From: Halosaccharopolyspora lacisalsi
Lineage (GTDB): Bacteria; Actinomycetota; Actinomycetes; Mycobacteriales; Pseudonocardiaceae
Length of the DNA: 64,000 nt
Direction of reading: 5' to 3'
Assembly: GCF_014137975.1 (NCBI RefSeq)
Contig: NZ_JACGWZ010000002.1
Span: 186,001-250,000, forward strand
Part shown: positions 9,052-17,436 of the stretch, in pieces
Layout: every line of letters starts with the position of its first letter
Numbering within the stretch: position 1 is the stretch's first letter
Notes under the pieces: generated by a model
Seen by the model: only the letters and a program-made list of their open reading frames with translations
Database searches by the model: none
What the model was told of the DNA's origin: nothing
Made by a program: the position numbers and the translations under genes

Positions 9052-9639
9052 TCACCGGCCCCGGTGGCGGCGAACGCTCTCCTCGACGAGATCGAGGACC
9101 GGGTCGAGATCATCGGCGGGCAACCCCATGGCCAGGTGCGAGACCAGTCCCTCCAGGAAGAGTTCCAGGTAGGAGGTGAGGACGTCGACGTCGACGTCCT
9201 CGCGCAGGTTACCCGCACCGCGCTGCCATTTCAGCCGTTCGCGGGTGGCGGTGGTGAGCTGTTCGGAACGTTGTGCCCACCGTTGGCGAAAGTCCGTGTC
9301 CGTGCGCAGCCTGCGGGAGACCTCCAGGCGCGTGCCCAGCCAGTCGGCGCCGGGTGCCTCCGAGGTTCCCGGTTCCTCGAGCAGGTTGCGCATCACCTGC
9401 ACCAGTCCCTGCTCGGCGACGACGTCGGCCATGCGCCCGGCATCGTCCTCGGCCAGGGCGAGGAACAGCGATTCCTTGTCCTTGAAGTGGTGGAAGATCG
9501 CGCCTCGTGAGAGCCCCGTGGCCTCTTCCAGCCTGCGTACCGTCGCGCCCTCGTAACCGTGCCGGGCGAAGCAGGCTCGCGAACCGTCCAGGATCTGGCG
9601 CCGGCGAGCTTGCAGGTGGTCGGAACTGACACGGGGCAT
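9052..9639 (-). CDS. acnR: TetR-family repressor resembling AcnR (aconitase regulator)
   Basis: A 195-residue TetR regulator: HTH at about residues 28-47 (TVRRLEEATGLSRGAIFHHF), then an all-helical ligand domain ending PVLDLVEESVRR. By recall, the whole sequence, including the N-terminal MPRVSSDHLQARRRQILDG and the C-terminus, follows the mycobacterial/corynebacterial AcnR group (Rv1474c-like), which represses aconitase. In those genomes it adjoins acn; here acnA ends about 10.6 kb away with the egt genes between. Starts at 9648 and 9639 are both possible; the latter matches the family. A palindrome (9671-9696) just upstream suggests autoregulation. Confidence 0.8.
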   Translation of the reverse strand: MPRVSSDHLQARRRQILDGSRACFARHGYEGATVRRLEEATGLSRGAIFHHFKDKESLFLALAEDDAGRMADVVAEQGLVQVMRNLLEEPGTSEAPGADWLGTRLEVSRRLRTDTDFRQRWAQRSEQLTTATRERLKWQRGAGNLREDVDVDVLTSYLELFLEGLVSHLAMGLPADDLDPVLDLVEESVRRHRGR

Positions 9640-9670
9640 GCGTCGCATGGTCCCAGTTTGTCGAACCGTT

Positions 9671-9696
9671 TTGCAATCCGTACGTACGTATTGTAA
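9671..9696. promoter_or_regulatory. Palindromic operator candidate for the TetR repressor
   Basis: CAATC, CGTACGTACG and TATTG form a 20-bp palindrome (9674-9693) with a single mismatched pair; TT/AA outside extends it to 26 bp. It lies 32 bases upstream of the acnR start and between acnR and the divergent egtA, so it could control both. TetR dimers typically bind such sites. Confidence 0.6.
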
Positions 9697-9700
9697 GTGG

Positions 9701-9712
9701 ATTGTCGACAAT
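9701..9712. promoter_or_regulatory. Second palindrome in acnR-egtA intergenic region
   Basis: ATTGTCGACAAT is a perfect 12-bp palindrome four bases from the 26-bp palindrome. It could be a second operator or part of the egtA promoter; no regulator is assigned. Confidence 0.3.
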
Positions 9713-9813
9713 GGAACCGTAATTAGCACAGCACGATGACGCCTGCAAGAGGGTGCGGGGCCGTGCTGCTGCCGGTAGCGTCGGTAATCAGTTCACTTCA
9801 GGTGGTGATCCAC

Positions 9814-11049
9814 GTGACCGTGTCGATCGATTCCAGCGCCCACGAGTTTCCCGCTTCCCACGTAAGGACACGAGCCGATGCCGAGGCCTACGTCGCGTCG
9901 GTGTGTTTCAAGCACGGCCCGCCGCGACTGCTCGGCGTCGAACTCGAATGGACCGTCCACCATGCCGATGACCTCCGTCGTCCGCTCGACCCCGAGGCGC
10001 TGATCGAAGCTCTCGGATCGCACGCTCCGCGCTCCCTGGCCGCCTACAGCCCCCACGATCCGCTGCCCTGCGGATCGACGTTGACCGTCGAACCCGGTGG
10101 TCAGGTCGAGGTCTCCAGCAGTCCCGCCGAATCGTTGCGGACGCTGTTCGCCGCCGTCGCCGCCGACGCCGCCTACGTCGGGCGACTGTTCACCGCCGCC
10201 GGTTTCGTCCTCGGCGAGCAGGGCATCGACCCCTGGCGCCGTCCCCGCCGAGTGCTGCGGACCTCGCGCTATGCCGCGATGGAGTCCGCGTTCGACCGGA
10301 TCGGCATCGACGGACGGTTGATGATGTGCAGTACCGCCGGCATCCAGGTGTGCCTGGACGCGGGGGAGCCCCATCGCGTGGCGTCCCGCTGGGCGGCACT
10401 GCACGCGCTGGGGCCGGTGATGATGGCGACTTTCGCCAACTCGCCCACCCTGTTCGGCGCGGACACCGGGTGGGCTTCGTCCCGGAGCCGTTCGGTGCTG
10501 CGTACCGATCCACCACGTACCCGTCCGGGGCCGATCACCGTCGACCCGGCGGCGAGCTGGGCCAAGAGGATTCTCGACACGGGCCTGGTGTGTCTGCGCT
10601 CCGAGGGCGAGGACTGGACCGTGCCCAGCGGGTTCAGCTTCGCGGAGTGGATCAGCGGCGGACTGCCGAGGCCGCCGACCGACGACGACCTCGACTACCA
10701 CATGAGCACGGTCTTTCCGCCGGTGCGCCCACGCGGTTACCTGGAGGTGCGCTATCTCGACGCCCAGCCGGGGCAGGACTGGATGCTGCCCGCGGCGGCG
10801 CTGATCGCCCTGTTCCGCTCGGAGACGACCGTCGACGCCGTACTGGAACTGGCCTCTCCCGCCGCGGGCCGCTGGGTGCACGCGGCCCGCCACGGCCTGT
10901 TCGACCCCCAGCTCGCCCGTGCCGCGAAGACGGTCTTCGACCTGGCCTGCCGATGTCTGGAACACCCCGACTCCCCGCCGGGGCTGGCCGAGCGCTTGGC
11001 CGCCTTCGTCGAACACCGCCTGAGCCGTGCCGAATCCCATATCCGGTGA
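9814..11049 (+). CDS. egtA: Glutamate-cysteine ligase EgtA (ergothioneine pathway)
   Basis: A 411-residue GCS2-type ligase that makes gamma-glutamylcysteine, the sulfur donor used by EgtB in ergothioneine synthesis. Family features include GVELEWTVH near the N-terminus, the GG-EVSSSP-like substrate motif (EPGGQVEVSSSPAES), MMCSTAGIQVCLD and the C-terminal GYLEVRYLDAQP. Start chosen at GTG 9814, with AGGTGGTG 6 bases upstream; the frame is open to 9736 but the extension looks non-coding. It is first in a tight egtABCD operon (12-base gap to egtB). Length is close to the mycobacterial enzyme. Confidence 0.94.
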   Translation: MTVSIDSSAHEFPASHVRTRADAEAYVASVCFKHGPPRLLGVELEWTVHHADDLRRPLDPEALIEALGSHAPRSLAAYSPHDPLPCGSTLTVEPGGQVEVSSSPAESLRTLFAAVAADAAYVGRLFTAAGFVLGEQGIDPWRRPRRVLRTSRYAAMESAFDRIGIDGRLMMCSTAGIQVCLDAGEPHRVASRWAALHALGPVMMATFANSPTLFGADTGWASSRSRSVLRTDPPRTRPGPITVDPAASWAKRILDTGLVCLRSEGEDWTVPSGFSFAEWISGGLPRPPTDDDLDYHMSTVFPPVRPRGYLEVRYLDAQPGQDWMLPAAALIALFRSETTVDAVLELASPAAGRWVHAARHGLFDPQLARAAKTVFDLACRCLEHPDSPPGLAERLAAFVEHRLSRAESHIR

Positions 11050-11061
11050 ATCGGAGGTCCC

Positions 11062-12426
11062 ATGACACAGCGGACGACGCACTCGCCGACACAACGCCCG
11101 ACGACCGAGTTGACCGGCTCGGAGCTGCGGACCCGCGTTGCCGCCGAGCTACAACGCACCCGCCGGCGCAGCACCACCCTGACCAGCGCCGTCGATGACG
11201 ACGACCTGGTCCGTCAGCACTCCCCGCTGATGTCTCCGCTGGTGTGGGATCTGGCCCACGTCGGCAGTCAGGAGGAGCAGTGGTTGGTGCGCGACGTCGG
11301 TGACCGCCCGGCGCTGCGCCCCGACATCGACGATCTCTACGACGCCTTCCAACACGCGCGCAGCGACCGCCCCACGCTTCCGTTGCTCGGTCCGCGAGAG
11401 GCTCGCGGCTACGTGAGCACCGTCCGCGACAAGGTCCTCGACCTGTTGGACCACGTGTCGCTGGAAGGGCGCCCCCTGGTGGAACAGGCCTTCGCCTTCG
11501 GCATGATCATCCAGCACGAGCAGCAGCACGCCGAGACGATGCTGGCCACCCACCAGTTGCGCCGGGGGGAACCGGTCCTCGACGCCGAGCCCACCCCCCA
11601 CGCCCCCGACGCGGACTCGTTGCCGGAGGAGGTCCTCGTCCCGGCCGGGACGTTCACCATGGGCACATCCACGGAGCCGTGGGCGCTGGACAACGAGCGC
11701 CCCGCTCACGACGTTCACGTGGACGCCTTCGCCCTCGACACCACACCGGTCACCAACGGCGAGTTCCGGCGCTTCATCGCCGACGGCGGTTACGACCAGC
11801 CCCGGTGGTGGAGCCGGCAGGGCTGGGAGTACCGGCAGCGGGCCGGACTGCGCGCCCCGCTGTTCTGGGAGTCCGACGGGGTCACCTGGCTGCGGCGCCG
11901 GTTCGGTCACGTCGAGCCGGTGCCCGCGGAGGAACCGGTGGTGCACGTGTCCTTCCACGAGGCGCAGGCCTACGCGAACTGGGCGGGCAAGCGCCTGCCG
12001 ACGGAGCGGGAGTGGGAGAAGGCCGCCCGGTTCGATCCGCGGACCGGCCGCTGCCTGCGGTACCCGTGGGGCGACCACGAGCCACGGCCGGAGGATGCCA
12101 ACCTCGGTCAACGGCACCTGCGGCCGGCACCGGCCGGTGCCTACCCGGCGGGAGCGGCCCCCTGCGGCGCACGGCAGTTGATCGGCGACGTGTGGGAGTG
12201 GACGGCCTCGGACTTCGCGCCCCACCCGGGGTTCGAGGCGTTCCCGTACCGGGAGTACTCGGAGGTCTTCTTCGGACCGGACCACAAGGTGCTGCGCGGC
12301 GGCTCCTTCGGCACCGACGCCGCCGCCTGCCGCGGCACCTTCCGCAACTGGGACTTCCCGGTCCGTCGTCAGATCTTCGCCGGATTCCGGTGCGCCCGTA
12401 CGCCCGCCCCCGAAGAGACAAGGTGA
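11062..12426 (+). CDS. egtB: Iron-dependent sulfoxide synthase EgtB
   Basis: A 454-residue EgtB that joins gamma-glutamylcysteine to hercynine with oxygen. The N-terminal DinB domain carries the iron ligands (His in WDLAHVGSQEEQWL and the IIQHEQQHAETM motif, HxxxH), and the C-terminal FGE-sulfatase domain (from about residue 190) shows VPAGTFTMGTS and LRGGSFGTDAAACRGTFRNW. GGAGG sits 5-6 bases before the ATG. It lies between egtA and egtC; the egtC ribosome site overlaps its stop. A full-length, apparently intact enzyme. Confidence 0.96.
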   Translation: MTQRTTHSPTQRPTTELTGSELRTRVAAELQRTRRRSTTLTSAVDDDDLVRQHSPLMSPLVWDLAHVGSQEEQWLVRDVGDRPALRPDIDDLYDAFQHARSDRPTLPLLGPREARGYVSTVRDKVLDLLDHVSLEGRPLVEQAFAFGMIIQHEQQHAETMLATHQLRRGEPVLDAEPTPHAPDADSLPEEVLVPAGTFTMGTSTEPWALDNERPAHDVHVDAFALDTTPVTNGEFRRFIADGGYDQPRWWSRQGWEYRQRAGLRAPLFWESDGVTWLRRRFGHVEPVPAEEPVVHVSFHEAQAYANWAGKRLPTEREWEKAARFDPRTGRCLRYPWGDHEPRPEDANLGQRHLRPAPAGAYPAGAAPCGARQLIGDVWEWTASDFAPHPGFEAFPYREYSEVFFGPDHKVLRGGSFGTDAAACRGTFRNWDFPVRRQIFAGFRCARTPAPEETR

Positions 12427-12437
12427 GGTGTCGGTCG

Positions 12438-13196
12438 ATGTGCCGCCATGTGGGGTATCTCGGCCCGGCCGTGAACCTCGACGATCTGCTGCTCACCCCC
12501 CGACACTCGATGCTCGAACAGACTTGGGCGCCGTCCGAGATGCGCGGTGGGGGAACGGTCAACGTGGACGGGTTCGGTGTCGGGTGGTACCCGCGGGACG
12601 CGGAGGAGCCGTTGCGACACCGCGCGGCGGTTCCGATGTGGACCGACACCGGTTTCACCGACCTGGCCGCGGCCTCGTCGGCGACGGCGGTGCTGGGGGC
12701 CGTGCGTTCGGCCACCGTGGGAACTCCGGTCGTCCACACCGCGTGCGCGCCCTTCACGGCGGGGCCGTGGTTGTTCAGCCACAACGGGCGCGTGTCCGGC
12801 TGGCCGGACTCCCTGGCGGCGGTCGCCTCCCAACTCGACGCGGTCGACCTGATGACGCTGGACGCCCCGACGGACTCCGCCGTGGTGTGGGCACTGCTGC
12901 GGCGTCGTCTCGAAGACGGTCAGCCGCCGGAAAAAGCGGTGTGCGAGGTCCTCGCGGAGGTGGTCACGGCCGCTCCCGAGTCGCGCATGAACCTGCTGCT
13001 GACCGACGGCACCGTGCTCATCGCCACGACCTGGACCCATTCCCTGTCGGTGCGGCGCGACGACGACGCCGTGACCGTGGCTTCCGAACCCTTCGGGGAG
13101 CGGCGGGGGTGGGAGCCCGTCGCCGACCGACACCTCGTCGTCGCCGACACCACCGAGGTCAGCATCACCGCGTTACCGGAGGTAGGAGAGTCATGA
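12438..13196 (+). CDS. egtC: Class II amidohydrolase EgtC (removes glutamate)
   Basis: A 252-residue Ntn-type glutamine amidotransferase-fold hydrolase that cleaves the gamma-glutamyl group from the EgtB sulfoxide product. The N-terminal MCRHVGYLG provides the catalytic Cys2 after Met removal; FSHNGRVSGWP is the class II GATase signature. ATG 12438 is fixed by the nucleophile position and by AGGTGAGGTG 7 bases upstream. The stop overlaps the egtD ATG by four bases. Confidence 0.95.
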   Translation: MCRHVGYLGPAVNLDDLLLTPRHSMLEQTWAPSEMRGGGTVNVDGFGVGWYPRDAEEPLRHRAAVPMWTDTGFTDLAAASSATAVLGAVRSATVGTPVVHTACAPFTAGPWLFSHNGRVSGWPDSLAAVASQLDAVDLMTLDAPTDSAVVWALLRRRLEDGQPPEKAVCEVLAEVVTAAPESRMNLLLTDGTVLIATTWTHSLSVRRDDDAVTVASEPFGERRGWEPVADRHLVVADTTEVSITALPEVGES

Positions 13197-14161
13197 GCGA
13201 ACCCGAGCTGATCGTGCTGTCCACCGAAACCGACACGGCCCGTGAGCTGCGTGCCGACGTTCGGGACGGCTTGAGGGACACACCCAAGCGGCTGTCGTCG
13301 AAGTGGTTGTACGACACGCGTGGCAGCGAGCTCTTCGAACACATCACGGAGCTGTCCGAGTACTACCAGAAACGCGCCGAGCAGCGCATCCTGCGGGACA
13401 ACGCCGCCGAGATCGCGGGGCTGACCGGTGTCGGCACGCTCGTCGAACTGGGCTCGGGCTCGTCGGAGAAGACCCGGCTGCTGCTGGATGCCATGCGCAA
13501 CGAGACGTTGGAGCGGTTCGTGCCGCTGGACGTGTCCGAGTCGGCGCTGCGGTCGGCGGTGGAGGCGATCGCGCTCGACTACCCCGAGTTGACCGTGCGG
13601 GGAGTCGTCGGTGACTTCACCACCGGTCTGGCCAAGATGCCCCCCACCGACGACAGGATGGTGGCCTTCCTCGGAGGGACGATCGGCAATCTGCTGCCCG
13701 ACCAGCGGGCCGAGTTCCTGGCCTCGGTGCGTGCCGCGCTGCGTCCCGGCGACTGGCTGCTGCTGGGTACCGACCTCGTCAAGGACCCGGATCGGCTGGT
13801 GCGCGCCTACGACGACGCCGAGGGGGTGACCGCCGAGTTCAACCGCAACGTGCTGCGAATGCTCAACCGCGAGCTGGGTGCGGACTTTCCCGTCGAGGAC
13901 TTCGAGCACCGGGTCCACTGGGACGCCGACCGGGAGTGGATCGAGATGCGACTGCGGGCCGGGCGCGCGCTGCGCGTGTTCGTGCGGGAGCTGGACATGA
14001 CGGTGGATTTCGCCGCGGGCGAGGAGATCCGCACCGAGATCTCGGCGAAGTTCCGGCTGGACCGGATCCGCCGGGAGCTCGACGTGGGGGGCTTCGACCT
14101 GTACCGGTGGTGGTCCGACGAGGCGGGGGACTTCGCCGTTTCCCTGGCTTCGGCGAGGTAG
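13193..14161 (+). CDS. egtD: L-histidine N-alpha-methyltransferase EgtD
   Basis: A 322-residue SAM-dependent enzyme that trimethylates histidine to hercynine, the first dedicated step of the pathway. Motifs include SKWLYDTRGSELFEHIT, the SAM-binding VELGSGSSEKTRLLL, FLGGTIGNLLPDQ and the C-terminal EISAKFRLDRIRRELD. The ATG overlaps the egtC stop (ATGA), so it is translationally coupled. It is the last egt gene: no PLP-dependent egtE lyase follows, only a nitroreductase-like gene 63 bases downstream. Confidence 0.96.
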   Translation: MSEPELIVLSTETDTARELRADVRDGLRDTPKRLSSKWLYDTRGSELFEHITELSEYYQKRAEQRILRDNAAEIAGLTGVGTLVELGSGSSEKTRLLLDAMRNETLERFVPLDVSESALRSAVEAIALDYPELTVRGVVGDFTTGLAKMPPTDDRMVAFLGGTIGNLLPDQRAEFLASVRAALRPGDWLLLGTDLVKDPDRLVRAYDDAEGVTAEFNRNVLRMLNRELGADFPVEDFEHRVHWDADREWIEMRLRAGRALRVFVRELDMTVDFAAGEEIRTEISAKFRLDRIRRELDVGGFDLYRWWSDEAGDFAVSLASAR

Positions 14162-14224
14162 CGGAGTGCGCGGCCGCACCGCCGTTGCCGATGCCCGAGT
14201 CGTGCTCGCCGGCAGCACGGGGAC

Positions 14225-14698
14225 GTGAATCCCGTGCGAAGGATGGTTCAGCGGCTGGGTGGATCCCCGTGGTTCGCCGCCGTGGGGCGGAGGGCGGTCC
14301 CCCTGGATCTCGCGGTGCAGCGCCGCACCGGCGGACGGATCAGCCTGCTCGGGCTGTTCGGCCTCCCCTCGTTGCTGCTGATCACGACAGGGCGCAGGAG
14401 CGGGAAACCGCGCCCGGTGCCGTTGCTGTACGCGCCGCGCGGCTCGGAGTGCCTCGTCGTCGGCTCCAACTGGGGGCGGTCGCAGCACCCGGGATGGTCG
14501 TCGAACCTGCTGGCCGAGCCGGACGCGCTGGTGCGGGTGCGCGGGCGCGACGTGCCCGTGCGTGCGCGACAGGTCACCGGTGCGGAACGGGACCGGTTGT
14601 GGCGCGAGGTCCTGACCCGGTTCTGGCCGGCCTACGACGACTACGCGGCACGAGCCGCCGACCGCGAGATCCGGGTCTTCGCCTTGTCTCCGCGATAG
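14225..14698 (+). CDS. F420-type nitroreductase family (DDN-like) protein
   Basis: A 157-residue split-barrel protein of the deazaflavin-dependent nitroreductase family (PF04075 type), with the signature LLITTGRRSGKPRPVPLLYA followed by VVGSNWGRSQHPGWSSNLLAEP. Members bind F420H2 and reduce diverse substrates. The GTG at 14225 has a weak ribosome site; the ATG at 14243 is an alternative. It follows egtD on the same strand with a 63-base gap, so it may be co-transcribed, though nothing shows it belongs to ergothioneine synthesis. Confidence 0.87.
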   Translation: MNPVRRMVQRLGGSPWFAAVGRRAVPLDLAVQRRTGGRISLLGLFGLPSLLLITTGRRSGKPRPVPLLYAPRGSECLVVGSNWGRSQHPGWSSNLLAEPDALVRVRGRDVPVRARQVTGAERDRLWREVLTRFWPAYDDYAARAADREIRVFALSPR

Positions 14699-14767
14699 CG
14701 GTCAGGTCTCCGCGGCGGTCCGGGGCCTCCGCACGCCCGGAACGACGTGAGCCACCCGCGAGGACCG

Positions 14768-15589
14768 CTACCCGAGGCCACCGCGTTTGCTCACGCTGGT
14801 GACCAGGTGTTGGTACCACGACCCGAGCAGGCGGGGGAGTGCGTCGATGGCGTGGGCGTCGGTTCCGACGAGGATCCTGGCCCTGTCGCGCCGCACTCCG
14901 CGCAGGATGGTGCCTGCCGCCTCCTCGGGGGCGGTGCGGGCGATTCGGTCGAACGAGCCGGCCAGCTCCCGGGTGGAGCGGCCGGACGAGGCCCGCGAGT
15001 TCCGCGCGATCGCGGTCTTGATCCCGCCCGGGTGGACGCAACTCACCCCCACGGGACGCCCGGCCAGCCGCATCTCCTGACGCAGTGACTCGGTGAACCC
15101 GCGAACCGCGAACTTGGTGGCGTTGTAGGCGCTCTGGGTCGGTACTCCGATGAGACCGAAGACGCTGGAGAGGTTGACGAGGTGCCCGTCACCGGAGGAG
15201 ATCAGGTGCGGGAGGAAGGCCTTCGTGCCGTGCACCACGCCCCAGAAGTTGGTGTCGACGATCCACTCGATGTCCTGCCAGCTCATTTCCGCCACGGTTC
15301 CGGTGACCGCGACTCCGGCGTTGTTGAACACCAGGTTGACCTCGCCGAAGTCCGCGAGTACTTCGTCGGCGTGGGTGTGGACCGCGTCCCGATCGGAGAC
15401 GTCCAGTGCGTACGAACGGGCTCGTGCTCCGATCTTGTCGCACGACCGCGCGGTCTCGGCCACGCCCGCCTCGTCGACGTCGGACAGCGCCAGTCGTGCT
15501 CCCTGGGTGGCCAGCCCCACCGCCAGTGCCCGTCCGATCCCCGAACCGGCGCCGGTGATCACCGCAACCTTCCCCGTGAAGTTCCGCAC
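14768..15589 (-). CDS. Short-chain dehydrogenase/reductase
   Basis: A 273-residue classical SDR: NAD(P) motif TGAGSGIGRA (about residues 12-21), NNAG (about 89-92), catalytic Ser in VNLSS and YxxxK as YNATK (about 155-159). An Asp after strand 2 (LSDVDEAG) suggests NAD preference. The substrate cannot be inferred. It is transcribed alone, divergent from the methyltransferase gene, with a 13-bp palindrome 22 bases upstream of its start. Confidence 0.9.
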   Translation of the reverse strand: MRNFTGKVAVITGAGSGIGRALAVGLATQGARLALSDVDEAGVAETARSCDKIGARARSYALDVSDRDAVHTHADEVLADFGEVNLVFNNAGVAVTGTVAEMSWQDIEWIVDTNFWGVVHGTKAFLPHLISSGDGHLVNLSSVFGLIGVPTQSAYNATKFAVRGFTESLRQEMRLAGRPVGVSCVHPGGIKTAIARNSRASSGRSTRELAGSFDRIARTAPEEAAGTILRGVRRDRARILVGTDAHAIDALPRLLGSWYQHLVTSVSKRGGLG

Positions 15590-15610
15590 CGCGAACCTCC
15601 TATGTGAAAC

Positions 15611-15623
15611 CTACTCGAAGTAG
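15611..15623. promoter_or_regulatory. Palindrome upstream of SDR gene
   Basis: CTACT-CGA-AGTAG is a perfect 5-3-5 inverted repeat 22 bases upstream of the SDR start. A possible repressor site; the regulator is unknown. Confidence 0.25.
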
Positions 15624-15796
15624 CTTACCGGTCCGGCGACGACAACCGGCAGCGCTCCGACCTTGATCGAACGGGATCCACCTGCGTGTGTCCCAACGGG
15701 GACGCGCACAGCCCGTGCACCTACACTTCGTGCCGGTGGCGCAGCCGATTCGAGGATGTCTCGGGACCGGTGCGGTGGACAGGAAGGAAGAATTCA

Positions 15797-16537
15797 GTGG
15801 GTGCTCGTTTCGAAGAGCTCGACTGGCGCGAAACCTCGATCGGGGTGATCAGCCTCCGGCGCAGACGCGACCCGTCGCTCGAACGGGATGTCCACGAGAT
15901 CAAACTCGATGACGAGTTCCTCATGTCGAGCCTGTTCACGGTGGCCGAAGCCGAGCTCGCACGGCTGGGACTGGACGCGCTGTCCGGCACCGACCTCGAC
16001 GTCGTCGTGGGGGGACTCGGACTCGGGTACACCGCCCAGGCCGCGTTGGAGGATCAGCGCGTGCGTTCGCTGCGCGTCGTGGAGTCGCTCGAGTCGGTCA
16101 TCGAGTGGCATCAGCGCGCCCTGCTGCCGCTCGGTTCCGAGCTGGTCTCCGACCGGCGCAGTCACATGGTGCACGGCGATTTCTTCGCGATGGTCGGCGA
16201 CGGCTCCGGGTTCGGCGCCGAGACACCGGATCAGCGCTTTCACGCCGTTCTCCTCGACATCGACCACTCGCCGACGAACGTCCTGCACCCGAGCCACGCC
16301 GCGTTCTACGAGCCCGAAGGCCTGCGCCGACTCGCCGGGCACCTTCACCCGGGAGGGGTGTTCGCGCTGTGGTCGGACGACCCGCCCGACGAGAACGTCA
16401 ACGCAGCGCTCACGGAGGTGTTCGCGACCTCGGAGGCACACGTCATCACGTTCACCAACCCGTATACGGGGGGAGAGTCGACGAACACCGTCTACGTGGC
16501 CAAGCTGGCCGGTCCGGACCACTGTCCCAAAGGGTGA
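15797..16537 (+). CDS. Spermidine synthase-like SAM-dependent methyltransferase
   Basis: A 246-residue Rossmann-fold protein of the spermidine synthase-like group: VVVGGLGLGYTAQAAL is the SAM/dcSAM-binding loop, VVESLESVIEWH the acidic second strand and LLDIDHSP the third. It lacks the N-terminal beta domain of true spermidine synthases, so polyamine synthesis is not assured. Start at GTG 15797, preceded by AAGGAAG at 6 bases. Monocistronic, with its stop inside the terminator at 16534-16580. Confidence 0.8.
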   Translation: MGARFEELDWRETSIGVISLRRRRDPSLERDVHEIKLDDEFLMSSLFTVAEAELARLGLDALSGTDLDVVVGGLGLGYTAQAALEDQRVRSLRVVESLESVIEWHQRALLPLGSELVSDRRSHMVHGDFFAMVGDGSGFGAETPDQRFHAVLLDIDHSPTNVLHPSHAAFYEPEGLRRLAGHLHPGGVFALWSDDPPDENVNAALTEVFATSEAHVITFTNPYTGGESTNTVYVAKLAGPDHCPKG

Positions 16538-16580
16538 ACGGACCGTTTGGGCATTCACACCGCCCGAACGGTCCGTTCAC
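16534..16580 (+). terminator. Hairpin terminator after methyltransferase gene
   Basis: An 18-bp stem (16534-16551 with 16563-16580, one G-T wobble) and an 11-base loop. Each arm contains the smaller inverted repeat AACGG-A/T-CCGTT. The upstream stop codon (16535-16537) is inside the left arm. Confidence 0.8.
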
Positions 16581-16656
16581 CACGATGTCGGGAGGCGCCT
16601 TCAACCGGACACCCCCGACAAGAAAACATCAGTGTCCGTTACTGCTCGGGCCGTGA

Positions 16657-17436
16657 ATGCGTCAGAATGGCCCTGTGGCGGCAGTCGAGGGGTTGACCGT
16701 GGCACCGGTGAAGGCGTTGGCCACCGTGCCCCGACAGCGCGTGCGGCTGGAGGAGCAGGGGGTGGCCGAGGACCGGCGGTTGTTTCTCGCCCACGCCGAC
16801 GATTCCGTCGCCACGCTGCGCCACCACCCGGAGCTGACCCGGGTCGTACCCGATCTCGACCTGCCGGAGCGGAAGCTGCGGGTGACTCTTCCGGACGGAA
16901 CGACGGCCACGTCTTCCCTGGACTCGACCGGACGGCGGTTGGAGAGCCGGATCTTCGGCAAGGACCGCTCGGGACACGTGCTGGACGGGCCGGTCGCCGA
17001 CGCGCTGTCCCACCACGTCGGCCGGTCGCTGCGCGTCGTGCTCGCGGAAGGCGGTGGGATCGGGTGGGACGAGGGCCCCGTCTCGCTGCTGGGGACCGCC
17101 TCGGTGGCCGACGTCCTCCCGCCCGAGGTGCCCGGCGTCGGGCGCTTCCGGATGCTCGTCGAGCTCGGTGACACCGAACCCTACGAGGAGGACACCTGGG
17201 TGGGGCGGCGGGTGCGTCTCGGGGGAGCGCTGGTGCGCGTGACCCACTCGCTCAAGCGGTGCGTGGTCATGAACCACTCACCTGTCAGCGGCGCCAGGGA
17301 CCGCAACGTGCTGCGCGGACTCGTCGCACGTCGCGGGCGTGACCTCATGTGCCTCGGAGTGATCGCGGAGGTCGTCCGTCCCGGCGATGTCGCTCTCGGC
17401 GATCCGGTCGAGGTGACCTCCGGCGGTTCCGAGTGA
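16657..17436 (+). CDS. MOSC-domain protein
   Basis: A 259-residue protein with an N-terminal MOSC beta-barrel-type region (VEGLTVAPVKAL...DRRLFL) and a C-terminal MOSC domain whose conserved Cys lies in SLKRCVVMNHSPVSG. MOSC proteins bind molybdenum cofactor and act in N-hydroxylated substrate reduction or sulfur transfer; the specific role here is unknown. ATG 16657 or GTG 16675 could start the protein and neither has a good ribosome site, so a leaderless start is possible. The stop abuts the stop of the convergent gene (TGATCA) with no spacer. Confidence 0.85.
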   Translation: MRQNGPVAAVEGLTVAPVKALATVPRQRVRLEEQGVAEDRRLFLAHADDSVATLRHHPELTRVVPDLDLPERKLRVTLPDGTTATSSLDSTGRRLESRIFGKDRSGHVLDGPVADALSHHVGRSLRVVLAEGGGIGWDEGPVSLLGTASVADVLPPEVPGVGRFRMLVELGDTEPYEEDTWVGRRVRLGGALVRVTHSLKRCVVMNHSPVSGARDRNVLRGLVARRGRDLMCLGVIAEVVRPGDVALGDPVEVTSGGSE

